Source: Providencia sp.
GTDB lineage: Bacteria; Pseudomonadota; Gammaproteobacteria; Enterobacterales; Enterobacteriaceae
DNA: 54,177 bases
NCBI RefSeq assembly: GCF_003533305.1
Contig: NZ_DOEH01000012.1
Location: forward strand, 8,133-62,309
Direction: 5' to 3'
Of this stretch, positions 30,886 to 40,028 are shown one piece after another (the stretch's first letter is position 1; every line of letters starts with the position of its first letter). The position numbers were made by a program, and so were the translations under genes. The notes beneath the pieces were generated by a model. That model saw nothing but the letters and a program-made list of their open reading frames with translations. It did no database searches and was not told the origin of the DNA.

Positions 30886-31443
30886 ATGGATAAAAGGATT
30901 AATATAAAAATTGGGCAAAAAGTGCGCCTCCTAAGGCAAGCTAGAAACCTTTCCTTAAATGAATTATCTCGCCTATCTGGAATATCTAAAGCCGCATTAT
31001 CTAAATTAGAATCCGGCGGCTCTAACCCGCGCATTGATACTTTAGAGGCAATTGCGATTGCTTTACGCTTTCCTTTAAGTGATTTATTCACTCGCCAGCA
31101 TGAAGCCTACCCCTATTTGGTAAAATCATCGCCTTCTGACGAAGATTACTCACAACAGTTTAAATTTCGCATTAATATGGGAAATATTTCAGAAATTTGG
31201 CAACTAAATATGAAACGAGGGGCTCTTATTAATAGCCCAGCACACATGAGTGGAACCCATGAACACATTATGTTGCATTCAGGTTCACTCATGTTACGTT
31301 TGAATGACTCTCAAACTATTGTACTGGAAGCAGGTGATTTTTATGCATTTAGTGGTGATTTGCCCCACGCCTACTTATGCATGGAAGAAGATGTACAAGC
31401 CACCGTTGTGATGACGTATTCCCATCTTAGTGATGGCATTTAA
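30886..31443 (+). CDS. XRE-family regulator with cupin domain
   Basis: Helix-turn-helix at about residues 8-62 (VRLLRQARNLSLNELSRLSGISKAALSKLESGGSNPR) followed by a cupin sensor domain near 110-180 (THEHIMLHSGSLMLRL ... LEAGDFYAFSGDLPHAY). At 185 residues it has the standard size of this class, which senses small metabolites. It probably controls the divergent TauE gene. Its stop overlaps that of the convergent AlaX gene by four bases. Confidence 0.88.
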   Translation: MDKRINIKIGQKVRLLRQARNLSLNELSRLSGISKAALSKLESGGSNPRIDTLEAIAIALRFPLSDLFTRQHEAYPYLVKSSPSDEDYSQQFKFRINMGNISEIWQLNMKRGALINSPAHMSGTHEHIMLHSGSLMLRLNDSQTIVLEAGDFYAFSGDLPHAYLCMEEDVQATVVMTYSHLSDGI

Positions 31444-32102
31444 ACCGCGATATGTTTTGCATCATAGCTAATGCGCAATACATTTTTCTTATATTTCATT
31501 GATTTTATAGAAAAATCCTCAATACATTCCAATGCATTTACATGCGTACCACCACAAGGCATTTCTTCCGTTTGATCAATATAACTAATGCGTAGTTCAC
31601 CCTTTTGAATGATTTCTACAACCCGTTGACTGTTTAGGCTTTGATTAACAATTAATTCAATTTGCTGACTATCTAACTGTTCAAAAGGCGTCGCATCATC
31701 AGAGTACATGGTGAACTCAACGCGTGATTCATCAGGAAAATGATGTCCTTTTTGAGCCATCCAACCAAAGCGTCGCAATTCCCAGTTTAACAAATGCCCC
31801 GCTGTATGCAGAGCCGCATAGCGACGACGCTTTTCACCATCAATATGCGCTTTAACTTGTTCACCTTCATTCAGAACTAATTCATTCGGAATATAAGCAA
31901 TAATTAAACCATTAAGCTGTTTCTTAATTCGAACAAGCTCATTATTTATCCAAGCAGTATCAACGGGTTGCCCACCACCTTGAGGATGAAAAATATTATC
32001 TGTCAGAGCAACCCAGCGCCCTTCTTCATCTTCTCCTTGTGCTAGTAGCATCGTTTCCACTTCATATTGATAAGTATCAGTAAGATAAATATTATTTTGC
32101 AT
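31440..32102 (-). CDS. Alanyl-tRNA editing protein, AlaX type
   Basis: Free-standing homologue of the AlaRS editing domain that deacylates mischarged Ser- or Gly-tRNA(Ala). Both zinc motifs are intact: HTAGH (His-x3-His) and CGGTH (Cys-x3-His). At 220 residues it is in the AlaX-M range. AAGG precedes the ATG. Some relatives act on other substrates, so the tRNA role is inferred from family. Convergent with the XRE-cupin gene. Confidence 0.87.
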   Translation of the reverse strand: MQNNIYLTDTYQYEVETMLLAQGEDEEGRWVALTDNIFHPQGGGQPVDTAWINNELVRIKKQLNGLIIAYIPNELVLNEGEQVKAHIDGEKRRRYAALHTAGHLLNWELRRFGWMAQKGHHFPDESRVEFTMYSDDATPFEQLDSQQIELIVNQSLNSQRVVEIIQKGELRISYIDQTEEMPCGGTHVNALECIEDFSIKSMKYKKNVLRISYDAKHIAV

Positions 32103-32281
32103 AAAAATCAGCCTTTATAAATGCTTTCCCCAATAAGTGACGTCTTTATGGAGATTCTTTTTTCAATAACCTTGTTATATCACCACTGTTCGTTTTAAGA
32201 AACAATTCAATCTAAAAACAAACAAATGTTGCAATTTTGAGATTCAATACCGTTTATATCACTATAAAAGTAGCGTACTCT

Positions 32282-32340
32282 AAAATAAAAATCAGCCTGT
32301 AATCTATGTTCATAAAAAATTGAACACAGATTGCAGACTG
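32282..32340 (-). terminator. Terminator of ilvBN
   Basis: Long imperfect stem of about 20 pairs (arms near 32293-32312 and 32321-32340) that on the minus strand runs into GATTTTTATTTTAG. It begins 21 bp past the ilvN stop. Confidence 0.75.
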
Positions 32341-32361
32341 ATTAAAAGGAAGAATTAAGTC

Positions 32362-32646
32362 TTACTGCAAATAATTTTGCATGGTCTCAAACAAACGTAA
32401 ATCATCGCTAAAACGAACCTCTTTTACATCTTCAAGTTTTTCGACTTGATTAACCATCTGAGATAAACGTTCGTCATTTTGAACTAATAGCCAAATACGG
32501 CTTTCATCTTTACCTTTTATAGGCATACAGAGAATGCCGTCAACGTTAAATGCGCGGCGGGCAAACAAACCACAAATATGTGACATCACCCCCGGATGGT
32601 TACGAACGATTAACTCTAATGCAATTGGCTGATATTCAAGTGTCAT
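32362..32646 (-). CDS. ilvN: Acetolactate synthase I small subunit IlvN
   Basis: Regulatory ACT-domain subunit that gives valine feedback inhibition and raises activity of IlvB. The ACT fold covers residues 8-80 (LELIVRNHPGVMSHICGLFARRAFNVDGILC). Length 94 against 96 in E. coli. Two bases from the ilvB stop. Confidence 0.97.
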   Translation of the reverse strand: MTLEYQPIALELIVRNHPGVMSHICGLFARRAFNVDGILCMPIKGKDESRIWLLVQNDERLSQMVNQVEKLEDVKEVRFSDDLRLFETMQNYLQ

Positions 32647-32648
32647 AA

Positions 32649-34346
32649 TTACGCTCCGATCATGTCAATATTAGCGGCACCGGGTGGAACCATTGGATAG
32701 ACCTTCTGATTTACATCGATCAAGGCATGAATTAAACAAGGGCCTTTTCTATTCATCATGACCTCAAGCGCCATTTCAGGATCAGCTTCATTATTTAAGT
32801 CACAAGTTTGTAAACCAAAGCCTGCCGCAATTTTAACAAAGTCAGTCTGATACGGATAAGCTGCAGCAAATATACGATTTTCAAAAAACAAATTTTGTTG
32901 CTGATGTACCATTCCTAAAGCTTGATTATTCATTAACACGATTTTTATATTGAGATTGTGCTCCGCCGCAGTTGCCAACTCCTGAATATTCATCATTAAA
33001 CTTCCATCACCCGTAAAACAAACCACGGTTTTATCCGGATTCGCTAGCGCTGCACCAATAGCCGCGGGCAGACCGAAACCCATCGTACCTAACCCACCCG
33101 ACGTTAACCATTGGCGTGGGCGCGTCAAAGGATAAACTTGTGCGGCCCACATTTGGTGCTGCCCTACATCTGTGGTCACAATAGCCTCTTCCCCAGCAGC
33201 ACGCGCCGTGGCAAGTACTAACCCATAATGGCTAAGTGGATTATCTGCTTCGCTTAGATCTAAAGCATAATTTTGTTTTAATTCATTAACTTGCTGCAAC
33301 CATTCTTTACGCTCATTTCGTTCGACAAGTGGTAACAGTAATTCCAATATTTGTCCTGCATCTGCATGGATAGCAATGTCTGGCCGCTTAATTTTGCTGA
33401 TTTCGGCTTTATCGATATCAACATGAATGATTTTTGCATTCGGACAAAATTTTTCAGCGCGACCAATCGCACGGTCATCAAATCGAGCACCGATAACAAT
33501 CAGTAAATCAGATTCTTCCATCACCATATTAGTGCTACGAGCAGCGTGCATACCTAACATCCCCAGATAAAGCGGGTGCTGGATCGGTAACGTCCCCAAA
33601 GCCATTAATGTCATGGTAGTCGGTAATGAAGCTTTTTCTGCAAAAGCGATAGCTGTACTCGTTGACTCGGAACTAATAACACCGCCACCTAAATAAAGAA
33701 CGGGATGCTTAGATTCATTGATCATTTTCGCTGCTTGAATGACTTTTTCCATCTCAAAGCTAGGTGGTTTATCTTTAGGCGAAATATCAGGCAATTCAGC
33801 TAATTCTATAGTTGCGGTTTGAACATCCTTTGGGATATCAATCCAGACAGGTCCAGGCCGCCCTGATTCTGCAATACGAAATGCATCACAAATAACTTGT
33901 GGTAATTCATTGATATTACGTACCAAATAATTATGTTTAGTCACAGGAATGGAAATACCATAAGTATCCACTTCTTGGAATGCATCAGTACCGATCATGG
34001 AAGAAGGAACTTGGCCAGTAATACAAACTAAAGGGATAGAATCTAGTTTTGCATCGGCGATAGCCGTAACAAGATTAGTAGCTCCCGGCCCACTTGATGA
34101 AATACATACAGCAGCTTTACCCGTTGTGCGGGCAATCCCTTGAGCAATAAAACCTGCGCCTTGTTCATGGCGTGCAAGAATATGCTGTATTTTTTTACTT
34201 TGCCCTAAAGCATCGTAGAAAGGTAATGCCGCGCCACCTGGTATACCGGAAACAAGCGTAATACCATGTTTTTCTAAGAGGTGAACAATTAATTCCGCGC
34301 CTGTATAACGGGTTTTCCGTGGTGATATTGTATCCGACTCGCTCAT
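32649..34346 (-). CDS. ilvB: Acetolactate synthase I large subunit IlvB
   Basis: ThDP- and FAD-dependent catalytic subunit that condenses pyruvate to acetolactate, or with 2-oxobutyrate to acetohydroxybutyrate, for valine, leucine and isoleucine. The catalytic Glu is at 61 ([13 protein letters not shown]); the ThDP motif [12 protein letters not shown]...MNN lies near the C terminus. The 565 residues match E. coli (562). It is preceded by the ivbL leader and attenuator. Confidence 0.97.
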   Translation of the reverse strand: MSESDTISPRKTRYTGAELIVHLLEKHGITLVSGIPGGAALPFYDALGQSKKIQHILARHEQGAGFIAQGIARTTGKAAVCISSSGPGATNLVTAIADAKLDSIPLVCITGQVPSSMIGTDAFQEVDTYGISIPVTKHNYLVRNINELPQVICDAFRIAESGRPGPVWIDIPKDVQTATIELAELPDISPKDKPPSFEMEKVIQAAKMINESKHPVLYLGGGVISSESTSTAIAFAEKASLPTTMTLMALGTLPIQHPLYLGMLGMHAARSTNMVMEESDLLIVIGARFDDRAIGRAEKFCPNAKIIHVDIDKAEISKIKRPDIAIHADAGQILELLLPLVERNERKEWLQQVNELKQNYALDLSEADNPLSHYGLVLATARAAGEEAIVTTDVGQHQMWAAQVYPLTRPRQWLTSGGLGTMGFGLPAAIGAALANPDKTVVCFTGDGSLMMNIQELATAAEHNLNIKIVLMNNQALGMVHQQQNLFFENRIFAAAYPYQTDFVKIAAGFGLQTCDLNNEADPEMALEVMMNRKGPCLIHALIDVNQKVYPMVPPGAANIDMIGA

Positions 34347-34390
34347 AATTTTTATCCTTCACTTGCCTGCGGGTCCAAGCGAAGAGTCAT

Positions 34391-34424
34391 AAAAAACCCC
34401 GCTCGGTTTGCGCCGGCGGGGTTT
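34391..34424 (-). terminator. ilvBN attenuator
   Basis: Nine-base stem AAACCCCGC (34394-34402) and GCGGGGTTT (34416-34424), followed on the minus strand by a T run (34396-34391). It sits between ivbL and ilvB and is the terminator arm of the leader-peptide attenuator. Confidence 0.9.
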
Positions 34425-34448
34425 CAAAATCTGCGTTGATTTGACCCG

Positions 34449-34541
34449 TTACGGCGCTAAGCCCACGACCACCACCACACGCACGACCACCGCGGCACAT
34501 GGCGCGGTAAGTAGTAGTAGGTTTAAGTGATTAGTCGTCAT
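34449..34541 (-). CDS. ivbL: ilvB operon leader peptide IvbL
   Basis: Thirty-codon leader not long enough for usual gene finders. It begins MTTNHLNLLLL and ends in a run of eight valines broken by one arginine, then GLAP, closely like E. coli IvbL. Six leucine and eight valine codons, no isoleucine codons. Ribosome stalling at the Val/Leu run when charged tRNA is short would prevent the attenuator hairpin at 34391-34424. AGGAAG lies upstream of the ATG. Confidence 0.93.
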   Translation of the reverse strand: MTTNHLNLLLLTAPCAAVVVRVVVVVGLAP

Positions 34542-34673
34542 ATTCACGGGTTCTTCCTGTTTAATCTATCTTGTTTAAATTATTCATTTTTATTTTTTAA
34601 CTGTCTTTAAGAAAACATAATTTTTTTCCCCTGACAATCCTTTTTTTTATTTTTATAACGTACACGCATTAAA

Positions 34674-34689
34674 TGAGACCTAAGTCACA
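34674..34689. promoter_or_regulatory. CRP-like site upstream of ivbL-ilvBN
   Basis: TGAGACCTAAGTCACA fits TGTGA-N6-TCACA with one mismatch, 133 bp before the leader ATG. CRP activation of ilvBN is known in E. coli. The remaining gap (34,542-34,920) is AT-rich and must also hold the promoter of the divergent MFS gene. Confidence 0.5.
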
Positions 34690-34920
34690 AACCATTCTAT
34701 TAGTTGAATACTCCGATATTATTTAAAATATAAGAATAAATCACCAATAAAAATAGAGTGGAAATATTGCGAATCCCTCTTGACTTAAAGTCAACTTGAA
34801 GTTGTAAAATTCGATTCATAACTTAAACCAAAATGATTGCAGTTATAAAAATAACAGCATGAAAACTCCGTTTAATACAGCAATAACAATAACATTTATT
34901 TTTAATATATTGAGGATCTC

Positions 34921-36087
34921 ATGCCAAAATCAGTTTGGTGGTTAGCCATTTCTCTTTCTTTGTTTATAACTGGAAATGCGATTGTACTTTCTGTTGCTGT
35001 CGTGATCGGAGAATCTCTCGCGACAGATCCGACCTATTCAACAATTCCCTTATTAAGTCAATATGTTGGCCTAATTATGGCCACCATTCCAATTGCTTAT
35101 TTAATGCAAAGGTATTCAAGAAGGATAGGTTTTATTATTGGAAATATTGGTGGGTTAATCGGTGCTATTCTATCAATTATTGGTGTTTTAGAAAGTAATC
35201 TCATTTATTTTTCGATTGGCTTATTCTTTACTGGAATTGCAATTGGTACTGCACAGCAATTTCGTTTTGCGGCATTAGATGAAGCCCCTAAATACCTACA
35301 TGCTAAAGCAATTGGGTTAGTCATGAGTGGTGGTATTGTCGCCGCGCTCATAGGGCCGACCCTCGCAATAACAACTCAAGGATTTTTTGCAAAGTATCCA
35401 TTTGCAGGGCCGTTCACTGCGTTAATCGGTATTTATTTGATTGCATTTCTTTTGCTGCTCATCGTTCCATTGAAGAAAATCACTAAAACATCCGAAGAGA
35501 AAAATGCAGTAAAACGTAGTTATAAAATTTTGTATTCTCAACCAATATTAAGATTAACTGCCTTTGTTAGTGCCGTGGGTTACGCGATTGTCGTTTTCAC
35601 TTTCGCTTCAATTCCATTGTCGATGAAACAGCATGACTTTCCTTTTTCATCAATCGCAATTGTTTTCCAATTTCATATTTTAGGTATGTTTGCCCCTTCT
35701 TTCTTTACTGGGCTACTCGTACATCATCTCGGGGCTAAGCGTATTATTTTTTGTGGCGTCATTTTACTTATGTTATCTGCCGTCATGAACTTGATTGGTC
35801 ATAGTTTTTATCACTATTTATTAGCGGGTATCTTTGTTGGTGTTGCTTGGAATTTAATATTAATCAGTACTACAAATTTATTACCTCACTGCTATGAACC
35901 TCATGAAAAAGCCAAAGTGCAAGGTATGACTGATTTTTTGATCTACTTTTTTGGTGGGGTTGGAAGCCTTGGTGCCGGTGTGTTATTTTTCACTTTAGGG
36001 TGGCAAAGCATGAATATTCTCTCCATCGTCATTTCGCTGCTAATTCTTTTAACCTACTGGCGGTTAAAAGCGCACATTCCTAGCTAA
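34921..36087 (+). CDS. MFS transporter
   Basis: Twelve-span major facilitator protein, 388 residues, with the loop 2-3 'AYLMQRYSRRIGFIIGN' and a central charged loop near residue 190. No substrate signature was recognised. It is divergent from ilvBN. A 12-bp perfect inverted repeat (36137-36148 with 36170-36181) separates it from the next gene. Confidence 0.83.
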   Translation: MPKSVWWLAISLSLFITGNAIVLSVAVVIGESLATDPTYSTIPLLSQYVGLIMATIPIAYLMQRYSRRIGFIIGNIGGLIGAILSIIGVLESNLIYFSIGLFFTGIAIGTAQQFRFAALDEAPKYLHAKAIGLVMSGGIVAALIGPTLAITTQGFFAKYPFAGPFTALIGIYLIAFLLLLIVPLKKITKTSEEKNAVKRSYKILYSQPILRLTAFVSAVGYAIVVFTFASIPLSMKQHDFPFSSIAIVFQFHILGMFAPSFFTGLLVHHLGAKRIIFCGVILLMLSAVMNLIGHSFYHYLLAGIFVGVAWNLILISTTNLLPHCYEPHEKAKVQGMTDFLIYFFGGVGSLGAGVLFFTLGWQSMNILSIVISLLILLTYWRLKAHIPS

Positions 36088-36136
36088 GCGATCACTAAGA
36101 GAATCATGTAAAATATCAGTTTTATAAACTAGTCGA

Positions 36137-36181
36137 ATAGCAATAAGTCCAATTAACTGAGTTTAAAACACTTATTGCTAT
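36137..36181 (+). terminator. Hairpin between MFS and GNAT genes
   Basis: Perfect 12-base stem ATAGCAATAAGT/ACTTATTGCTAT with a 21-base loop, ending 19 bp before the GNAT start codon. No U run follows, so it may be a Rho-type end, an mRNA-stability element or an attenuator rather than an intrinsic terminator. Confidence 0.4.
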
Positions 36182-36200
36182 AATTAAAAAAGGATTGAAA

Positions 36201-36848
36201 ATGTTAAATGAAAAATCGGATTTCGATGTTAGCGACTTAATCATAGAACCTCTTTCTGAGAACTCAGTTTTAGCATCGTCAGCGCTATTTTTTCAGTCTT
36301 TTGCTAATAAATTTAACAAACTTAAATTTTCGTCAAAAGCCGAACAACAATCTTTGTTCAATGAATTATGGAAATTACATTTTATTGAACAATCTGAGCA
36401 ACAATATGTTGCCTCTTATAAAGGCGAAATCGTAGCAGCCTTTGGTATCTGCATGGCAACTGATAAGCCAGTAACAAACCTAAATTTTGCAAGTTCAGCA
36501 CTCAAACTAAGTCGACAATTTGGGTTATTAAAAACAATAAAAGCCACATGGATCTGTTCGTTATTCAACCACTCACCAGATGATCATGAAGCCTATATCT
36601 CTTACATTGGGGTAAGTAACCAATTCCAAGGTAAAGGAATTGGTAAATATATTCTACGCTGGATTATGGAATACATAAGTAAAAACAATAATATAGATTA
36701 TATCTCATTATATGTTGCACAGAATAATACTGGTGCAAAAAAGCTATATGAAAATTTAGGATTTACAGTAGATAAATATGAAAAATCGCTTATCACTCAA
36801 CTTAGCATGAATGTTAATAGCTGGTTTTATATGAAATATGTATTTTAA
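36201..36848 (+). CDS. GNAT-family N-acetyltransferase
   Basis: Acetyl-CoA-dependent acetyltransferase fold, 215 residues. The acetyl-CoA loop is YIGVSNQFQGKGIGKYIL (Q/R-x-x-G-x-G/A), and the C-terminal LYVAQNNTGAKKLYENLGFTVDKYE is the usual last strand-helix. The N-terminal half is unlike AAC(2')-Ia. TTG at 36195 is in frame, but ATG at 36201 has AGGA six bases upstream. Substrate unknown. Confidence 0.85.
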   Translation: MLNEKSDFDVSDLIIEPLSENSVLASSALFFQSFANKFNKLKFSSKAEQQSLFNELWKLHFIEQSEQQYVASYKGEIVAAFGICMATDKPVTNLNFASSALKLSRQFGLLKTIKATWICSLFNHSPDDHEAYISYIGVSNQFQGKGIGKYILRWIMEYISKNNNIDYISLYVAQNNTGAKKLYENLGFTVDKYEKSLITQLSMNVNSWFYMKYVF

Positions 36849-36979
36849 TTTACTTATTTTTTATAAATAAACTCGTTACTACATAATCACGATTTGTATT
36901 ATACTTTGTTTAATCTTTATTTATTTTAAAACAACACAATGAGGGATATGCTGCAAATAAGAACCGTAGGAAATAAATT

Positions 36980-37387
36980 ATGCATAAAGAAATATTAGTT
37001 TTATATAGCCAAAAACACACTCAATTCCAATCAATCATTATTAATGAATTAATTGATTGGATAGAAGTAAATTTAACTTGTCGTTTATTGCTTGATGATA
37101 TTGCTAAAAAGTCAGGATACACAAAATGGCACTTACAACGTGTATTTCGAAAAATAGTTGGCATGCCGCTTGGTGAATATATTCGCCGTAGAAGGATCAG
37201 TGAAGCAGCAAAGGACCTCTGCTCAACAAACCTTCAAATCATTGATATAGCTTTAAAATACCAGTTTGATTCTCAACAATCATTCGCGAAACGATTTAGA
37301 ACATATTTAGGTACATCACCATCCATATATCGAGTTTCGGGTTTTAGACACAATGACCCATTGTTGCTAAGGTCCAAGGTAGCTTGA
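36980..37387 (+). CDS. AraC/XylS activator of MarA/SoxS type (AarP-like)
   Basis: Single-domain AraC regulator of 135 residues with both helix-turn-helix units: 'LLLDDIAKKSGYTKWHLQRVFRK' and 'QIIDIALKYQFDSQQSFAKRFR', separated by the 'GMPLGEYIRRRRISEAAKDL' linker. No sensor domain, so activity is set by its level. P. stuartii AarP, the activator of aac(2')-Ia and efflux genes, has the same size and class; identity is likely but not proven without alignment. Confidence 0.85.
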   Translation: MHKEILVLYSQKHTQFQSIIINELIDWIEVNLTCRLLLDDIAKKSGYTKWHLQRVFRKIVGMPLGEYIRRRRISEAAKDLCSTNLQIIDIALKYQFDSQQSFAKRFRTYLGTSPSIYRVSGFRHNDPLLLRSKVA

Positions 37388-37440
37388 TAGTTCAATATGA
37401 TAAAATATTATTTTAAAATCGTAAATTCTCTCAATTAAAG

Positions 37441-37471
37441 TAAGCTCTATGTGAAATACCACTAGAGCTTA
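37441..37471 (+). terminator. Likely terminator between the AraC-type and DUF2938 genes
   Basis: Nine-base perfect stem TAAGCTCTA/TAGAGCTTA (37441-37449 with 37463-37471) in the 210-bp convergent gap. U runs are weak on both sides. Confidence 0.4.
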
Positions 37472-37597
37472 ATCTATTTAAAAATTAAAATTAATAAACT
37501 CTTAATGTTCTATTTTCTATTTTTGATATTATCAGAATAAAAAATAAATTTATAATTTTGCTGAAATAATAATTAGGATTTATTATTATCGTTTTTT

Positions 37598-38080
37598 TTA
37601 GATAACGTCGCTAATCACTAATCCCGTAAGATAAAGTCCAAGACCAAATGCACTATGAGCCAGAAAACTCATTAAACGGACTTTATTTGGATGCGGCGTT
37701 TTACACCCCATAACCCCGAAACCAAATCCTGGTTGCATCATAAAATAAGGTGCTGAAACTGTAATAACACCCCAAATATAAGCAGGCCAAAATGTAGGTT
37801 GAGCAAACCAACTATCCCCTACAAAATAGATAAAAATAAATGAAAAAATGATACCAATACCGTAATGAGCAGCCCAGCCAAGCGCACTTTCACCATATAT
37901 CGCGTCACTTTTCATAATAGGATAGTGAAAAAAGCGTCCTTTAAATAAATAACCGACCCATCGACCAATCATAGACATACCAAGAGTTGGTATTTTGAAT
38001 AATTTCAGTACTAATGACCAAATATCCATCACTATCGTAGCACCAATACCGAGAATAATAGCTAAAATGATTGTCGACAC
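37598..38080 (-). CDS. DUF2938 family membrane protein
   Basis: Four-span membrane protein of 160 residues. Blocks such as GIGATIVMDIWSLVLKLFKIPTLGMSMIGRW and MMQPGFGFGVMGCKTPHP recall the DUF2938 family, whose function is unknown. It stands alone between an AraC-type gene and the PTS operon, divergent from the latter. Confidence 0.75.
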   Translation of the reverse strand: MSTIILAIILGIGATIVMDIWSLVLKLFKIPTLGMSMIGRWVGYLFKGRFFHYPIMKSDAIYGESALGWAAHYGIGIIFSFIFIYFVGDSWFAQPTFWPAYIWGVITVSAPYFMMQPGFGFGVMGCKTPHPNKVRLMSFLAHSAFGLGLYLTGLVISDVI

Positions 38081-38291
38081 TTGTTTTTTCCTTTAATTAA
38101 AACTCAGTATTTTATCAATGTCAGATGACATTATATTTATCTGTATGTTTAGCCATACTAGCAACCCTAAAGCATTCAGCGTCAATTCATACGTGCTCTT
38201 TATGTCACTACTTCAAACCTTCCTTACTTAAATAATTAAAATGAGTTCTAGTTTTTCCACCGTATAAAAATTGGAAATTTAAAATTCCGTC

Positions 38292-38307
38292 AGTGAGCTG
38301 TATCACA
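38292..38307. promoter_or_regulatory. CRP-like site upstream of the PTS operon
   Basis: AGTGAGCTGTATCACA fits TGTGA-N6-TCACA with one mismatch, 131 bp before the EIICB ATG. Catabolite control is expected for an alpha-glucoside PTS. Confidence 0.55.
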
Positions 38308-38316
38308 TGGCAAAAG

Positions 38317-38328
38317 GTAACATGTTAC
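38317..38328. promoter_or_regulatory. Palindrome next to the CRP-like site
   Basis: GTAACATGTTAC is a perfect 12-bp palindrome flanked by AAAAG and TTTT, ten bases past the CRP-like site. It is a candidate operator for the RpiR-type regulator at 41,537. The rest of the 357-bp gap is AT-rich, with a looser AATCAA/TTGATT pair further on. Confidence 0.4.
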
Positions 38329-38437
38329 TTTTAAAGTGATATGTTTTTAAATCAATCAGATAGCTTGATTTTGATTAGTCGGCAACGCAAGATGCTGGAA
38401 TGGTATTGAGTGTGAAATAACAATAACGAGACACTTT

Positions 38438-40015
38438 ATGAAAAATATTATTAATGCCTTGCAAGCCTTCGGTAAATCACTTTACGGGCCCGTTCTGATC
38501 TTGCCCATTGTGGGATTGTATATTGCACTCGGTAATCTATTTGGTAACGGTAATCTTGCTGAATACTTACCTTTTTTAAATCACCCTATTATCCAAGGAA
38601 CCGGTCAATTACTCGCTAAATCAGCGGTATCCCTTCTCAGTAACTTAGCGCTCATTTTTGCCGTTGGTATCCCGGTAGGACTGGCTAAAAAAGATAAAGG
38701 TTATGCAGGACTTATTGGTCTTGTCGCATTTATCATTTTTATTAATGCTATGAATATCATACTAACCCAGCAAGATAAATTACTGACTATAGAAACAATG
38801 AGAGCAGCAGGTCACGGTTTAGTACTTGGCGTACAAGTGCTAGAAATGGGCGTTTTTGCAGGCATATTAACGGGCGGATTTTCAGGTTGGCTCTATAACA
38901 AATATTCAGGCCGTCAATTCAACGGCATCATGGCAATCTACTCAGGCCATTGTTTTGTCTCTATTATCACCATTCCTTTTATGATCTTACTTGGCGTGCT
39001 GATGAGCGAAATTTGGCCATTTGTTCAAGCCGGGATCACCAAACTGGCTCTTGGCATTCATGGTGCAGGTGCTTTCGGGCCGATGATTTATGGCTTTCTC
39101 GAACGCATACTGATCCCAACGGGCTTACACCACCTCGTTTATACCCCATTCCTCTATACCGAGCTTGGTGGCGTACAAGAAGTTTGTGGCACCGTATACC
39201 AAGGCGCACGCAATATTTATTTTGCTGAAATGGCGTGTCCGTCGGTCACTAAGCTTAGCCCTACCGTGGTGTGGGATGCCCGTGGTATTTCAAAAATGTT
39301 TGGCCTAACTGCTGCCGCAGCAGCAATGATTATGTTAGCTAAGAAAGAGAAAAAACAAATCGCCAAGGCTATTTTGATCCCAGCTGCTGCAACGTCCCTT
39401 TTACTGGGTGTCACCGAACCTTTAGAATTTTCATTTCTCTTTGTCGCCCCAATCCTTTTCTTTGCTCATGCCATTTTAACAGGCATCGGCATGATGCTGT
39501 TCTACCTATTCGATGTCCATGCTATCGGCGCAAATGGCGTCATCGATTTTGTCTTATATAACCTGCCATTAGGCATCGAAAAGTCAAACTGGCCTATGTA
39601 TATCTTAGTCGGTGTGATTATGGCTGCGCTCTATTTTGTCACCTTCCGTTTCCTAATTTTGAGATTCAACCTTAAAACACCAGGACGTGAAGCTGATGAC
39701 GAAGAAACGCGCCTCTATAGTAAAGCGGATTATCAGCAACAACCACAATCTACTGCATCGTCCACGACACCGCTTACTGAAACCGGACCTGTCGGTGAGC
39801 AAATTATTGCAGGACTGGGTGGAAGAGAAAATATCGACAGTGTTGACAACTGCTACACCCGTTTGCGAGTCACTGTAAAAGATGCTGATGTCATCAATGA
39901 AGAAACGTTAAAACAAACAGGTGCCAAAGGCGTTGTGCGCCATGGGAATAGTGTACAGGTAGTCTATGGACTGCATGTCAAAAAAATGAGAGAAGCGGTT
40001 GAAGCCGTACTTTAA
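38438..40015 (+). CDS. PTS alpha-glucoside transporter, EIICB
   Basis: Membrane permease and phosphotransferase. EIIC (glucose superfamily, about ten spans) covers roughly residues 1-400; EIIB follows with the phosphorylated Cys472 in DNCYTRLRVTV. There is no EIIA domain, so it probably uses the general EIIA(Glc). Length 525 fits GlvC/AglA-type carriers for maltose and sucrose isomers. Followed 13 bp later by a GH4 phospho-alpha-glucosidase, which fixes the substrate class. Confidence 0.9.
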   Translation: MKNIINALQAFGKSLYGPVLILPIVGLYIALGNLFGNGNLAEYLPFLNHPIIQGTGQLLAKSAVSLLSNLALIFAVGIPVGLAKKDKGYAGLIGLVAFIIFINAMNIILTQQDKLLTIETMRAAGHGLVLGVQVLEMGVFAGILTGGFSGWLYNKYSGRQFNGIMAIYSGHCFVSIITIPFMILLGVLMSEIWPFVQAGITKLALGIHGAGAFGPMIYGFLERILIPTGLHHLVYTPFLYTELGGVQEVCGTVYQGARNIYFAEMACPSVTKLSPTVVWDARGISKMFGLTAAAAAMIMLAKKEKKQIAKAILIPAAATSLLLGVTEPLEFSFLFVAPILFFAHAILTGIGMMLFYLFDVHAIGANGVIDFVLYNLPLGIEKSNWPMYILVGVIMAALYFVTFRFLILRFNLKTPGREADDEETRLYSKADYQQQPQSTASSTTPLTETGPVGEQIIAGLGGRENIDSVDNCYTRLRVTVKDADVINEETLKQTGAKGVVRHGNSVQVVYGLHVKKMREAVEAVL

Positions 40016-40028
40016 TAGGAGAAATAAC

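Noticed and set aside
36201..36848. GNAT as aminoglycoside 2'-N-acetyltransferase AAC(2')-Ia
   Set aside because: Sequence and length (215 against about 178) do not match the P. stuartii enzyme as I remember it.
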